Part shown: piece by piece, positions 38,025 to 46,957 of the stretch
Numbering within the stretch: position 1 is the stretch's first letter
Layout: each line of letters opens with the position of its first letter
NCBI RefSeq assembly: GCF_000725885.1
Contig: NZ_JODR01000036.1
Span: forward strand, 4,261 to 68,260
DNA length: 64,000 bases
Direction: 5' to 3'
Origin: Streptomyces albus subsp. albus
Lineage (GTDB): Bacteria > Actinomycetota > Actinomycetes > Streptomycetales > Streptomycetaceae
Position numbers and translations under genes: made by a program
The notes under the pieces: generated by a model
Database searches by the model: none
Told to the model about the DNA's origin: nothing
Seen by the model: the letters and a program-made list of their open reading frames with translations, nothing else

Positions 38025-38612
38025 ATGGCGGACCAGCCCCTGACCTCGCGCGGAGCCGCGACCTACCAGCGCATCCTCGACGCGGCGACCCGGGAATTCG
38101 CCCAGCACGGCATCGCCGGAGCGCGCATCGAACGCATCGTCTCCGCCGCGCGCACCAACAAGGCGCAGCTGTACGCCTACTTCGGCAACAAGGAGAAACT
38201 GTTCGACGCGATCTTCTTCGGCTCGCTGGAGCGGATCACCGAGGTCGTGCCCATTGACGCCGACGACCTCGCGGACTGGGCCGTACGCCTCTACGACGAG
38301 TATCTGCGCCGCCCCGACCTCATCCGGCTGGCCACCTGGGCGCGTCTGGAACGCCGGCCGGCCGGTCACCTCGTGGCCGGTCATGAGCAGTACGACGACC
38401 GCAAACTGCGCGCCATCGCCGGGGCCCAGGCCGCGGGCCGGGTGCGCCCGGGGGATCCGTTCGACGTGATGGCCCTGGTCATCGCCATGTCGATGGCCTG
38501 GTCCCCGGTCAGCAACGTCTACGCGGCGACCGCGCAGGAACCTCACGAGGTGCACGAACAGCGCCGCTCGCTGCTGCGGGAGAGCGTCCGGCGTGCCGTC
38601 ACGGCCGGCTGA
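38025..38612 (+). CDS. TetR-family repressor
   Basis: The product is 195 residues. The N-terminal helix-turn-helix reads ATYQRILDAATREFAQHGIAGARIERIVSAARTNKAQLYAYFGNKEKLFDAIF (residues 10-63), a textbook TetR DNA-binding domain; the rest is a helical ligand-binding domain with TetR_C-type RPDLIRLATWARLER. TAGTCT at 38012-38017 lies 7 nt before the ATG and no ribosome-binding site is seen, so translation is probably leaderless. It is divergent from the zinc alcohol dehydrogenase and most likely its regulator. Confidence 0.9.
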   Translation: MADQPLTSRGAATYQRILDAATREFAQHGIAGARIERIVSAARTNKAQLYAYFGNKEKLFDAIFFGSLERITEVVPIDADDLADWAVRLYDEYLRRPDLIRLATWARLERRPAGHLVAGHEQYDDRKLRAIAGAQAAGRVRPGDPFDVMALVIAMSMAWSPVSNVYAATAQEPHEVHEQRRSLLRESVRRAVTAG

Positions 38613-38672
38613 CGCGAGCTGGACCGGCGGCTTTTTCCCTCCCGGCCCCGGAGACGCGCCGAGGCCGCGGCG

Positions 38673-38699
38673 CGGCGGCAGTCGACTCGACTGCCGCCG
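38673..38699. terminator. Palindromic hairpin after tetR
   Basis: A 27-nt near-perfect palindrome (13-bp arms at 38673-38685 and 38687-38699) lies between tetR and the converging small gene at 38802. It may terminate transcription from the plus strand, or both strands. Confidence 0.5.
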
Positions 38700-38801
38700 G
38701 TGCCGGGGCCCCGGGCTCACGCGTCGCGTGCGTCGGGATGGTGAACGGTCCGGCGTGCTGCCGGCGGTGCAGGTGTCGTGTTCCGGTGCGGCCGGGGCCG
38801 G

Positions 38802-39122
38802 TTACGGCAGCAGCGAGCGGACCATCCGGCACGTCGTCAGCGACGGCGGATGCACGCCGATGCGCTGTGCCGTGGCGTGGATGGTGTGGTCGCACGCCTG
38901 CTCGGCGGTGTAGACGCCGGTGTCGAGCAGGGCGATGGCGATCCGCATCGCCTTCAGCCGGCGGTTGTGCGCCTCGTACCAGGCGCGCGGACGGCCCGCC
39001 GGCAGCGGCTTCTTGGGCAGGACGGGCAGGGTGGACATGGCCGGAAGCTGCGGCTGCCGGTGTCGCTGACGGGCAGTGGGACGGGAGGGCGCTCGGGAGG
39101 TGCGGGAACGGACAGCAGTCAT
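38802..39122 (-). CDS. Small conserved Streptomyces protein
   Basis: The product is 106 residues. The last 70 are conserved-looking: RPRAWYEAHNRRLKAMRIAIALLDTGVYTAEQ and TIHATAQRIGVHPPSLTTCRMVRSLLP, predicted helical and possibly DNA-binding because of the Arg-rich helix pair. The first 35 residues are basic and variable. GGAGGAGACTG precedes the ATG at 39122 at a suitable distance. I recall similar short proteins in many streptomycetes but no function. Confidence 0.7.
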   Translation of the reverse strand: MTAVRSRTSRAPSRPTARQRHRQPQLPAMSTLPVLPKKPLPAGRPRAWYEAHNRRLKAMRIAIALLDTGVYTAEQACDHTIHATAQRIGVHPPSLTTCRMVRSLLP

Positions 39123-39230
39123 CGACAGTCTCCTCCAGACGTCGGTGCGCTTCCTGGAAACTACTTCGATTCTACCCGTGCCCACTGACAAAACCCGCTG
39201 GTCATCCGGGATTTCGGGATACATGTTCGA

Positions 39231-40820
39231 TTATGCGGCGACCTCTTCCGCAAGCTGTCGCGGCACCGTCGGCAGCCCGAAGTCCCGCAGGATCTGCTCC
39301 GTCGCCCGCTCCGCCGAACTCAGCGCGCCGCGCGGCGAACTCGTGTCCCGGTGCTCCCCGCACACATACAGGCCCGACAGCACCCGCACCGGGCGCCGCG
39401 GATCGTGCGGTGCGGGCATCGCCGGCACCGCCTCCGCGTCGTGGTACGCGGCCAGCAGCACCCAGCGGTCCGTCGAGGTGCCGTACACGCCCGCCAACTG
39501 GCCCCGCGCCGCCTTGTCCAGGGCCGCCGGCGGCTCCGCCGAGCGCTCGCCCAGCACGACAGAGGTCACCAGTGTGCGGCCCGGCTCCGCACGGGAGGGG
39601 TCCACCGCCGAGGCCACCCAGGTGTGGCTCACCGGGTCCGGCTCCGCCCCGCCCCGCCCGGCGCCCCGTTCGGCGCACACCGTGAACGACGGTCCCGCGG
39701 CCCCGGGCGGCAGCGGCTCGTCCACGGCGTGGTGGAGCACCGTCACCGGGTGGAACTGCGGCACCCGCAGCCCCGGCAGCAGCGCCGCCGCCGAACGGGC
39801 GCCCGTCGCCACCAGCACCGCCTCGCAGCCGAACGTGCCGTGCCGTTCCGTCTCCACGGCGTGCGTGCTCACGGAGGTGACCCGCACCCCGGTGCGGACC
39901 GTCCCCGCCGGCAGGGCCGCCGCCAGCAGCTCGGGCACCGTCGCCTGCCCGCCCGCGGGCACCCCCAGGCCGCCGCGTGCGAAGCCCCGCAGTGTCCAGT
40001 CGGCCACCCGGCTGGAGGTGGTCAGCGCCGGGTCCGACAGCAGGGCCGTCAGCAGCGGGCGCACCAGTGTCTGGGCCGGCCGGGCCGGCAGACCGCGGGC
40101 CGACAGGGCCTGGTCCGCGGGCAGTTCCGGCCGGGACAGCAGCCCCTGCGCGGGTACCGAGGCGAAGCGGCCCAGTGCGACCCGCAGCCGCGCCAGGCCG
40201 ACCACGTCCGACATGTCCGCGCGGGTTCGTGCGCCGCGCAGTGCGCGGGCCGTCGAGAGGGCGCCCGCCGGCGCCAGGGCGCGCGCCGTCTCCAGCGCCC
40301 CTCGAGCGCTGCGTGCGCCCCTCGTGCGCCGGTCGGTACCGGCCGGGCCCTCGGCCGCCGTCCGCTCCGGACGTCCTGGGCGCTCCCCGCGCCCCGCCGC
40401 CTGGGCCTCCGGCCCGCCCGCCGCCACGCCGCGGGCCGCCGTGCGCGGCGCCACCCGATGCGTGCGGCCCGCGCAGTGCAGGAGCGCCCCCGGGGCGAAC
40501 GGGCGCAGCCTCAGCCGCTCCAGCGCGGGCAGCCGCGCGAAGGCCGTACCGTCGTGGTCGAGGGTCAGCACGCCCGGCGCCCGGTCGAGGCGATAGCCGT
40601 CCACCTCGTCGGTGCGCAGCCGGCCGCCGACGTCCGGCGCCGCCTCCAGCACCACCACGCGCAGGCCCGCGCTGATCAGGCGGTGCGCGGCGGCCAGCCC
40701 GGCCAGACCGGCGCCGACCACCACCACATCGGCCCGCTCCGCGGGGCCGGCGCCGGCTGTCCCTCCGGCGGCGTCCGCGCTGACGTCCGCACGGCTGCTG
40801 TGTCCGCTGCTGCTCGGCAC
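39231..40820 (-). CDS. FAD-dependent amine-oxidase/protoporphyrinogen-oxidase-like protein
   Basis: The product is 529 residues. ADVVVVGAGLAGLAAAHRLISAG (about 31-53) with VVVLEAAPDVGGRLRTDEVDG is the FAD-binding dinucleotide fold of the flavin amine oxidase/phytoene desaturase superfamily, and SGLYVCGEHRDTSSPRGALSSAERATEQIL at the end is the conserved FAD-contacting terminus. An Arg/Ala/Gly-rich insertion (about residues 130-195) interrupts the domain and looks like a repeat-driven expansion. The GTG at 40820 has GGGAGGAACA before it. The substrate is unknown; related proteins act on carotenoids, porphyrinogens or amines. Confidence 0.82.
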   Translation of the reverse strand: MPSSSGHSSRADVSADAAGGTAGAGPAERADVVVVGAGLAGLAAAHRLISAGLRVVVLEAAPDVGGRLRTDEVDGYRLDRAPGVLTLDHDGTAFARLPALERLRLRPFAPGALLHCAGRTHRVAPRTAARGVAAGGPEAQAAGRGERPGRPERTAAEGPAGTDRRTRGARSARGALETARALAPAGALSTARALRGARTRADMSDVVGLARLRVALGRFASVPAQGLLSRPELPADQALSARGLPARPAQTLVRPLLTALLSDPALTTSSRVADWTLRGFARGGLGVPAGGQATVPELLAAALPAGTVRTGVRVTSVSTHAVETERHGTFGCEAVLVATGARSAAALLPGLRVPQFHPVTVLHHAVDEPLPPGAAGPSFTVCAERGAGRGGAEPDPVSHTWVASAVDPSRAEPGRTLVTSVVLGERSAEPPAALDKAARGQLAGVYGTSTDRWVLLAAYHDAEAVPAMPAPHDPRRPVRVLSGLYVCGEHRDTSSPRGALSSAERATEQILRDFGLPTVPRQLAEEVAA

Positions 40821-41029
40821 TGTTCCTCCCGACGTCGATCGGCGTGCGGGTTCCGGTCGTCCGGTTGCCTGATGCCCCGGCGCACGCGGCTCATACCCGT
40901 GTTCGAGCGTTGGGTGTGTGACCGCGTCGCGGTACGTCGCGCAGGGGGCGCCCGGATGCATGATGGCCCGGCCGCCGCTCCCGCACCGCGCCGCCGGGCC
41001 GCGCCTCGGCGCGGCGGGCGCGGGCGGGG

Positions 41030-41917
41030 TCAGGCGGCGCTGCGGATCGCGTCCTCAACGCGCGGGAACGCGAAGCGGAACCCGGCGTCGAGCAGCCGGC
41101 GCGGCAGTACCCGCTGGCTGCCCAGCACGTCCCCGGCGAACTCGCCGAGAGCGACCCGCAGCAGCGGCGCCGGCACCGCGAACGGCGTCGGCCGCCGCAG
41201 GACGCGCCCCATGGCCGCGGTCACCTCGCGATTGGTGGCGGGCTGCGGAGCGGTGAGGTTGACGGGCCCGGCCAGCGTCTCGGCGTCCAGCAGGAACCGC
41301 AGGGCGGCCACCTGGTCGTGGAGGGCGATGTGGCTCCAGAACTGGCGCCCGTCACCGAGACGCCCGCCGAGCCCGGCCCGGAAGAGGGGGAAGAGCCGCC
41401 CCCACGCCCCGCCGCCCCGCGCGACGACCAGCCCGGTGCGCGCGAACACCGTACGGATGCCGGCATCCTCGGCGGGCCTGGCGGCGGCCTCCCACTCCTG
41501 GCACAGCCCGGGGAGGAAACCGTCACCGGCGGGCGCGGTCTCGTCGACGGCCCGGCTCCCGGTGTCGCCGTAATAGCCGATGGCGGTACCGGCGACCAGC
41601 ACCCTCGGCGGAGTCGCCATCCCGGCGAGGGCACGCGTCAGGGTGCGGGTGCCCAGGACCCGGCTGTCGCGGAGCTCCCGCTTGTACTTCCGTGTCCAGC
41701 GGTGGTCGCCGACCCCGGCACCGGCCAGGTGGACGACGGCCTCGCAGCCGAGCAGCCCGGCGGTGTCCACGTGGCCGCCGCGCGGGTCCCAGGCGACCTC
41801 GTCGGCGGCTGCGGCGGGCCGCCGTACGAGGCGGAGCACCTCGTGTCCTTCCGCGTGCAGGGAGCGGGTGAGTGCCGATCCGATGAGGCCGGTCGAGCCG
41901 GTGACCGCGATGCGCAT
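41030..41917 (-). CDS. TIGR01777-family NAD(P)-dependent epimerase-like protein
   Basis: The product is 295 residues. MRIAVTGSTGLIGSALTRSL is the Rossmann Gly motif; EAVVHLAGAGVGDHRWT, LVAGTAIGYYGDTG and FARTGLVVARGGG are hallmarks of the TIGR01777 (SulA/YfcH-type) branch of extended SDRs, with the DUF1731 C-terminal part (GEFAGDVLGSQRVLPRRLLDAGFRFAFP). The substrate is unknown. The ATG at 41917 is preceded by AGGATG. It is transcribed alone. Confidence 0.88.
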   Translation of the reverse strand: MRIAVTGSTGLIGSALTRSLHAEGHEVLRLVRRPAAAADEVAWDPRGGHVDTAGLLGCEAVVHLAGAGVGDHRWTRKYKRELRDSRVLGTRTLTRALAGMATPPRVLVAGTAIGYYGDTGSRAVDETAPAGDGFLPGLCQEWEAAARPAEDAGIRTVFARTGLVVARGGGAWGRLFPLFRAGLGGRLGDGRQFWSHIALHDQVAALRFLLDAETLAGPVNLTAPQPATNREVTAAMGRVLRRPTPFAVPAPLLRVALGEFAGDVLGSQRVLPRRLLDAGFRFAFPRVEDAIRSAA

Positions 41918-42084
41918 GCGCCCATCCTGGCGCATGCGCCATTACTGGAGCCTCCACCCCTTGCTGCCCCGTGGGTGGGGCCCTCGCCCCTGTCCTGCCC
42001 CCACCAAAACAAACATCAACGGAGTCACCGGCGGCGACCAAGGGCGTCCGCCGCAAGGCGGGTCTCTTTCATGTCAACGGGCGC

Positions 42085-42365
42085 AGGCTCTTTCGGCCGG
42101 GGGTTCTAGGGGGCGAAGCCCCCTAGCGGGGGGCCGTTGGGGGGCGGAGCCGCCCCAACGCCTGTCCGGCGAGGACCGGGGGTTTGGGGGCAGAGCCCCC
42201 AACAAATGGGAGAGCACGGGGCCGGAGGCCCCAGCCATGGGGATGAGGGCCCCGCCCACAGGGGGAGCACGGGGCCGGAGGCCCCAGCCATGGGGATGAG
42301 GGCCCCGCCCGTGGGGGAGCAAGGGGCGGAGCCCCCAGCCAAAGGGCCGAGGGCCCACCAATGGG
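42085..42365. repeat. Hairpin-rich repeat array
   Basis: The stretch from 41918 to 42365 has no gene. From 42085 it is a chain of short inverted repeats of the form GGGGGC-n3-GCCCCC. One perfect 9-bp stem is at 42106-42126, another is near 42185-42205, and then two and a half direct copies of a 53-bp unit (starting near 42213, 42266 and 42318) contain AGCACGGGGCCGGAGGCCCC and GGGATGAGGGCCCCGCCC. It resembles REP-like palindromic arrays and abuts the 3' end of the DUF4240 gene. Confidence 0.8.
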
Positions 42366-42887
42366 TCAGGGGGCGCGGAAGCGGGCCCACAGTTCGGGGA
42401 GGCGGTCGGCGAGGGCGGCCGGGTCCTCCAGATCGAGGGGAACGCCGGCCGGATCCGCGGACGGCTCGGGCAGTCCGAGGTCGGGCAGGACGGTGCCGGT
42501 CAGCTGTTCGTACGCCTCGTCCGCGGCGAAGCCCAGCTCCTCGCCGTCGCCGTCCAGCTCGGCGTCGAAGTCGGGGAGCAGTTCGGCGAGGGCGTCCGCG
42601 TCGTGCGCGGCGCCTTCGAAGATCTCCCGGCCCTGGCCGATCAGCCAGCAGCGGAAGGCGTCGAACGCGTCGTCGCTCGCGCCGTCGAGCAGGATCCACG
42701 CGGCGGCCCACAGGTCCCACTGGTAGGCCCGGTTGCAGCGGGACTCGAAGTGGCGGGCGAAGTCCGTCACGGCGTCCGGGTCGAGCTGCGTGAGCCGCTC
42801 GACGAGCAGATCGGCCTGTTCCTCGGGGTCCCCGTCGGCCTCCTGGCGGGTGGAGTCGATCAGCGCCCAGAACTCGGTCTCGTCCAT
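42366..42887 (-). CDS. DUF4240 protein
   Basis: The product is 173 residues, very acidic. MDETEFWALIDSTRQEADGDPEEQADLL and WDLWAAAWILLDGASDDAFDAFRCWLIGQGREIFEGA fit DUF4240, a family of uncharacterised cytoplasmic proteins common in Streptomyces and often linked to WGR- or SMI1-type genes. The ATG at 42887 has GAGGGC upstream; a GTG directly before it is possible. It ends immediately beside the hairpin-repeat array. Confidence 0.8.
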   Translation of the reverse strand: MDETEFWALIDSTRQEADGDPEEQADLLVERLTQLDPDAVTDFARHFESRCNRAYQWDLWAAAWILLDGASDDAFDAFRCWLIGQGREIFEGAAHDADALAELLPDFDAELDGDGEELGFAADEAYEQLTGTVLPDLGLPEPSADPAGVPLDLEDPAALADRLPELWARFRAP

Positions 42888-43124
42888 CACGCCCTCAGCA
42901 TCGGGCCTGTGCGTCCGCCGCGCACCCGGAGTGCGCCAGATGCGGCTGTCTCGTTATGTGCCGGACGCGGAGCGGGGGAACGGATGCGGAAGTGCGACAG
43001 GAGATGTCCGGTATCGCTGTGAGTCTCTCCGGTGCACCAGGGCGGCGGCCGGTCGGCCGTCCGCGCACAGGGTGGGGTCCGGCCGGACGGGCGGGCCTCC
43101 GTGACGGCAGTGAGGAGAAGTCAG

Positions 43125-44072
43125 GTGGCGCAGGACGAGCGGTCCCGGGGACCGTTGGCCGGCAAGGTGGCGCTGGTCGCGGGGGCGACCAGGGGAGCGG
43201 GACGAGCGATGGCGGTCGAGTTGTGCCGTGCCGGGGCCACCGTCTACGCGACGGGCCGGACGACGCGGCAGCGGTTGAGCGAGGTCGGCCGGGCGGGGGA
43301 GACCATCGAGCAGACGGCGGAGCTGGCGGCCGAGGCGGGCCGGGACGCGGGCGGTGCGGCGCGGGCCGTCGCCGTCGATCACCTCGATGCCGAACAGGTG
43401 CGCGAGCTGGTGGCGCGGATCGACCGGAAGGAGGGTGTGCTCGACATCCTGGTCAACGACCTGTGGGGCGGCGACCGCCTCATCGGTTTCGACAAGAAGC
43501 TGTGGGAGCACGATCTCGACGACGGGCTGCGCGCACTGCGGCTGGGCATCGACAGCCATCTGATCACGAGCGCCTGCGCCCTCCCGCTGCTGATCCGCCG
43601 GCCGGGCGGTCTGCTCATCGAGGTGACCGACGGTACGGAGGAGTACAACCGCAACTACCGCGAACCCCTCTTCTACGACCTGGCCAAGGCGGCGCCCCTG
43701 CGGATGGCCCGGGCCCTGGCCGAGGAGACCGAGCCGTACGGCACCACCGTGGTGTGCCTGACACCGGGCTGGCTGCGTTCCGAGGCGATGCTCGACACCT
43801 ACTTCAAGGTGACGGAGGAACGCTGGCGGGACGGCTGCGCCACCGACCCGCACTTCGCCATCTCGGAGACCCCCACCTTCGTCGGCCGGGCCGTGGCGGC
43901 GCTGGCCGCCGACCCCGAGGTGGCCCGCTGGAACGGGCAGTCGCTCTCCAGCGGCGGCCTGGCCAAGGTCTACGGCTTCACCGACGTGGACGGCTCCGCG
44001 CCCGACGCCTGGCGCTACATCGCCGAGGTGCAGTCCGCGGGCAAGCCCGCCGATGTGACCGGCTACCGCTGA
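43125..44072 (+). CDS. Short-chain dehydrogenase/reductase
   Basis: The product is 315 residues. The N-terminal GKVALVAGATRGAGRAMAVELCRAGATVYATGRT is the TGxxxGxG-type nucleotide fold with an Arg that favours NADP(H); the catalytic YxxxK appears in FYDLAKAAPLRMARALAEE. The C-terminal extension (PTFVGRAVAALAADPEVARWNGQSLSSGGLAKVYGFTDVDG) is typical of a subset of bacterial SDRs. The GTG at 43125 has GAGGAG 8 nt upstream. It ends 10 nt inside the converging WYL regulator gene. The substrate is unknown. Confidence 0.88.
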   Translation: MAQDERSRGPLAGKVALVAGATRGAGRAMAVELCRAGATVYATGRTTRQRLSEVGRAGETIEQTAELAAEAGRDAGGAARAVAVDHLDAEQVRELVARIDRKEGVLDILVNDLWGGDRLIGFDKKLWEHDLDDGLRALRLGIDSHLITSACALPLLIRRPGGLLIEVTDGTEEYNRNYREPLFYDLAKAAPLRMARALAEETEPYGTTVVCLTPGWLRSEAMLDTYFKVTEERWRDGCATDPHFAISETPTFVGRAVAALAADPEVARWNGQSLSSGGLAKVYGFTDVDGSAPDAWRYIAEVQSAGKPADVTGYR

Positions 44073-45112
44073 CCGTCCGCGGCGGACGGCGCCCCGTACA
44101 GGGCCGCCGTCCGCCGCGCGGCCTCGGCGAACCGGGCGCGCAGCGACGGCGGCGCCAGCACCTCGCACTCGGGGCCCAGGGTGAGGAGCTGCTCGTAGCC
44201 GACCTCCTCGTCCTCCACCCGCAAGGTCACCGTCGTGCGGCCCTGCTCGTCGGCCGTGCCGGCGGCCAGCGCCTCGTCGGCCGCCGCCCGGGAGGTGACG
44301 TGCCGCAGCCGGCGGGTGCCCGCGGGGGAGAGGCGCAGGGTCACCTCGGTGCGCAGGAGGGAGCGGGCGAACGCCGCCGCCCGCTCCGTCCAGAACGCGG
44401 CCAGGTCGAAGTCCGCGTCGCGCGTGAAGTGGGTGTCGCGGACGGTGATCTCGGTGAACCGGTCCACCCGGTAGACCCGCCACCGGCTGTCCGAGGCGGC
44501 ATCCTGCGCGGGGCCCTCCGCGGTGTCGCGGCGTGCGTCCCCGTCCGCGACGACCCGGGCCGCCAGGTACCACTGGCCGGCCTTCAGCACCAGTCCGTGC
44601 GGCTCCAGTTCCCGCTCCACCTCGGTCTCCTTGCGCCGGTAGCGGACCCGGACCGGGCGGTCGGACCAGACCGCGTCGGCCAGTGCCGGCAGCAGCGCGG
44701 GCGTCTCGGGCGCCTGCCACCAGCCGGGCGCGTCCAGGTGGAAACGCTGCGCCGTGCTGTCGTGCACATCGCGCAGCGAGGGATCGAGCGCCGCGGAGAC
44801 CTTCAGCCGGGCCGCCGAGGCGGCGTCGTCCAGCCCCAGGTCCCGCAGTGCCGAGGGCACGCCGGACAGGAACAGCGCCTCCGCCTCGCTGCGGCCCATC
44901 CCGGTCAGCCGCGTCCGGTAGCCGCCCATCAGCCGGTAGCCCCCGGCCCTGCCCCGGTCCGCGTAGACGGGCACCCCGGCCTCCGAGAGCGCCAGCACGT
45001 CGCGGGCCACGGTGCGCTCCGAAACCTCCAGCTCATCGGCGAGTTGACGGGCCGTCATCTCGCGCCGGGACTGGAGCAGCAGCACCATTTTGATCAGCCG
45101 GGCGGCACGCAC
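44063..45112 (-). CDS. WYL-domain transcription regulator (YafY type)
   Basis: The product is 349 residues. The start MRAARLIKMVLLLQSRREMTARQLADELEVSERTVARDVLALSEAGVPVYADRGRAGGYRL is a DeoR-like winged helix (residues 1-65). A WYL ligand domain follows (RKETEVERELEPHGLVLKAGQWYLAARV, with the WYL triplet intact, then DRFTEITV) and the WCX C-terminal part. It is divergent from the NSS transporter with a perfect 16-bp palindrome between the two starts, so it probably controls that transporter and itself. The GTG at 45112 keeps the full helix-turn-helix. Confidence 0.88.
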   Translation of the reverse strand: MRAARLIKMVLLLQSRREMTARQLADELEVSERTVARDVLALSEAGVPVYADRGRAGGYRLMGGYRTRLTGMGRSEAEALFLSGVPSALRDLGLDDAASAARLKVSAALDPSLRDVHDSTAQRFHLDAPGWWQAPETPALLPALADAVWSDRPVRVRYRRKETEVERELEPHGLVLKAGQWYLAARVVADGDARRDTAEGPAQDAASDSRWRVYRVDRFTEITVRDTHFTRDADFDLAAFWTERAAAFARSLLRTEVTLRLSPAGTRRLRHVTSRAAADEALAAGTADEQGRTTVTLRVEDEEVGYEQLLTLGPECEVLAPPSLRARFAEAARRTAALYGAPSAADGQR

Positions 45113-45146
45113 GCCGGACCCCTCCCGTGGGCTCTTCCGCTGCTGT

Positions 45147-45162
45147 TACCGTGCGCACGGTA
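45147..45162. promoter_or_regulatory. Perfect 16-bp palindrome, probable operator
   Basis: TACCGTGCGCACGGTA is a perfect inverted repeat in the 72-nt gap between the divergent WYL regulator and the NSS transporter gene, 22 nt before the transporter start. Its position suggests repression of the transporter, most simply by the WYL protein. Confidence 0.6.
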
Positions 45163-45184
45163 TTCAGCGAACAAGGATTTGGTC

Positions 45185-46720
45185 ATGTCTCAGCAAACTC
45201 GCGAACAGTGGGGCTCGCGGGCGGGGTTCCTGATGGCCGCCATCGGTTCCGCCATCGGGCTGGGCAACATCTGGCGCTTCCCCGCCGAGGCGTACAAGAA
45301 CGGCGGCGGGGCATTCCTGCTGCCGTATCTCGTCGCACTGCTCACCGCAGGTCTCCCGCTGCTCATCCTCGAATACACCGTCGGCCGCAAGTACCGTCAA
45401 TCGCCGCCCGCGGCCTTCAGACGCATATCCAGACCCGCGCAGATCATCGGCTGGTGGCAGGTGGCGATCTGCTTCGTCATCGCCAGCTACTACGCCGTGA
45501 TCGTCGCGTGGGCGATACGGTACGCGGGATTCTCCTTCGGCAAGGACTGGGGCAAGGAGCCCGAGAAGTTCTTCTCCGGCGACTTCCTGCACGCCGCCGC
45601 CGAACCCGGCCTGCCGACCGGTTTCGTCGGCAACGTCTTCTGGCCGCTGCTGGCCGTCTGGGTGCTCGTCCTGATCATCCTGGCGCTCGGCGTCCGGCGC
45701 GGCATCGAACGCTCCAACCAGATCTTCATCCCGCTGCTGGTGGTCTTCTTCGTCGTCCTGGTGATCCGCGCCCTCACTCTGGACGGGGCCGCCAAGGGAC
45801 TGGACGCGCTCTTCTCCCCCGACTGGGGTGCGCTGGGCGACGGCAGCGTCTGGGTCGCCGCCTACGGGCAGATCTTCTTCTCGCTGTCCATCGGCTTCGG
45901 CATCATGGTCACCTACGCCTCCTACCTGGGGCGCCGCTCCGACCTGACCGGCTCCGCGCTGGTCGCCGGCTTCGCCAACAGCTCCTTCGAGATCCTGGCC
46001 GGCATCGGCGTCTTCGCCACCCTCGGCTTCATGGCGCAGGCCAACGGTGTGGCGGTCGGCGAGGTCGTCACCGACGGGGTGGGGCTGGCCTTCATCGCCT
46101 TCCCGACCGTCATCTCGCAGATGCCGATGGGCGCGGCCTTCGGCTTCCTCTTCTTCGTCTCCCTGGCCATCGCCGGCATCACCTCGCTGGTCAGCATCGT
46201 CCAGGTGGTCGTCTCGGCGGTGCAGGACCGCACCGGGATGCGCCGGGTGCCGGCCGTGTGGCTGGTGGGTGGCGCGGTGGCCGTCGTCTCGCTGCTGCTG
46301 TTCCCCACCGACGCGGGACTGTCCCTGCTGGACGCCGCCGACCACTTCATCAACCAGTACGGCATCGCCCTCGCGGCGCTGGTCTTCCTCGTGGTCATGG
46401 GCTGGGTCCTGCGCCGGCTGCGGCCCCTCCAGGCGCACGCCGACGAGACCTCCGCCATCCGGCTGGGCGTCTGGTGGCGGGTCTGCCTGGGAGTGGTCAC
46501 CCCGCTGGTGCTCGGCTGGATGATGGTGGACAGCCTGCGCGCCGAGTTCGACGAGAACTACGGCGGCTACCCGGGCTCGTTCCTCGCCTGGGCCGGCTGG
46601 GGGGTCGCCGTCGGCGCCCTCGTGGTGGGCGTACTGATCTCCCTCGTCCCCTGGCGCCGGGCCTCCGCCGAGGACGACGCCGCGGGAGAGCCGGCCGAGC
46701 AGGGTGAGGAGGTGCGCTGA
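45185..46720 (+). CDS. Neurotransmitter:sodium symporter family transporter (MetP-like)
   Basis: The product is 511 residues with about 12 membrane helices of the LeuT fold. WGSRAGFLMAAIGSAIGLGNIWRFPAEAYKNGGGAFLLPY (residues 9-48) holds the sodium- and substrate-binding unwound first helix, and SLSIGFGIMVTYASYLGRRSD is the matching sixth helix. It couples Na+ to amino-acid uptake. The tiny downstream gene, resembling MetS, suggests a two-component transporter like the MetPS methionine system of Corynebacterium; the methionine preference is inferred. AAGGA precedes the ATG. The stop and the next start share one base. Confidence 0.9.
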   Translation: MSQQTREQWGSRAGFLMAAIGSAIGLGNIWRFPAEAYKNGGGAFLLPYLVALLTAGLPLLILEYTVGRKYRQSPPAAFRRISRPAQIIGWWQVAICFVIASYYAVIVAWAIRYAGFSFGKDWGKEPEKFFSGDFLHAAAEPGLPTGFVGNVFWPLLAVWVLVLIILALGVRRGIERSNQIFIPLLVVFFVVLVIRALTLDGAAKGLDALFSPDWGALGDGSVWVAAYGQIFFSLSIGFGIMVTYASYLGRRSDLTGSALVAGFANSSFEILAGIGVFATLGFMAQANGVAVGEVVTDGVGLAFIAFPTVISQMPMGAAFGFLFFVSLAIAGITSLVSIVQVVVSAVQDRTGMRRVPAVWLVGGAVAVVSLLLFPTDAGLSLLDAADHFINQYGIALAALVFLVVMGWVLRRLRPLQAHADETSAIRLGVWWRVCLGVVTPLVLGWMMVDSLRAEFDENYGGYPGSFLAWAGWGVAVGALVVGVLISLVPWRRASAEDDAAGEPAEQGEEVR

Positions 46721-46824
46721 TGTCCACCGGAGCCGTCGTGATGATGGCCGCCGCCATCCTCATCGTCTGGGGCGGTCTGGTCGCCGCGATCCTGAAGCTG
46801 CGCAAGCACCCGGAAGCCGAGTGA
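46720..46824 (+). CDS. MetS-type small subunit of the NSS transporter
   Basis: The product has only 34 residues: a short polar start, one hydrophobic helix (VVMMAAAILIVWGGLVAAI) and a basic end (KLRKHPEAE). The ATG at 46720 overlaps the transporter stop (TGATG), and GAGGAGG lies just upstream inside the transporter gene. Single-helix partners of this kind (MetS family) are required for activity of some NSS transporters. Confidence 0.85.
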   Translation: MSTGAVVMMAAAILIVWGGLVAAILKLRKHPEAE

Positions 46825-46886
46825 ACCGGGCGCCCGCACCGGCCCGCCCGCCCGGGGCCGGCCGGTGCGGGCCGCGGCACTGACAA

Positions 46887-46920
46887 CGGTGCCCCCGCTC
46901 CGTGCGGAGCGGGGGCACCG
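46887..46920. terminator. Bidirectional terminator hairpin
   Basis: A perfect 15-bp stem (46887-46901 with 46906-46920, loop GTGC) lies between the converging NSS small-subunit gene and aceE. It likely serves both strands. Confidence 0.7.
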
Positions 46921-46957
46921 GCAGTTCTCCCGGACCTGCCGCCGGGATGTGCCGTCC

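Noticed and set aside
42956..45184. Plus-strand extension upstream of the NSS transporter through the SDR and WYL genes
   Set aside because: The same frame as the transporter stays open by chance through 2.2 kb. The transporter family start MSQQTREQWGSRAGF with AAGGA upstream fixes the true start at 45185.
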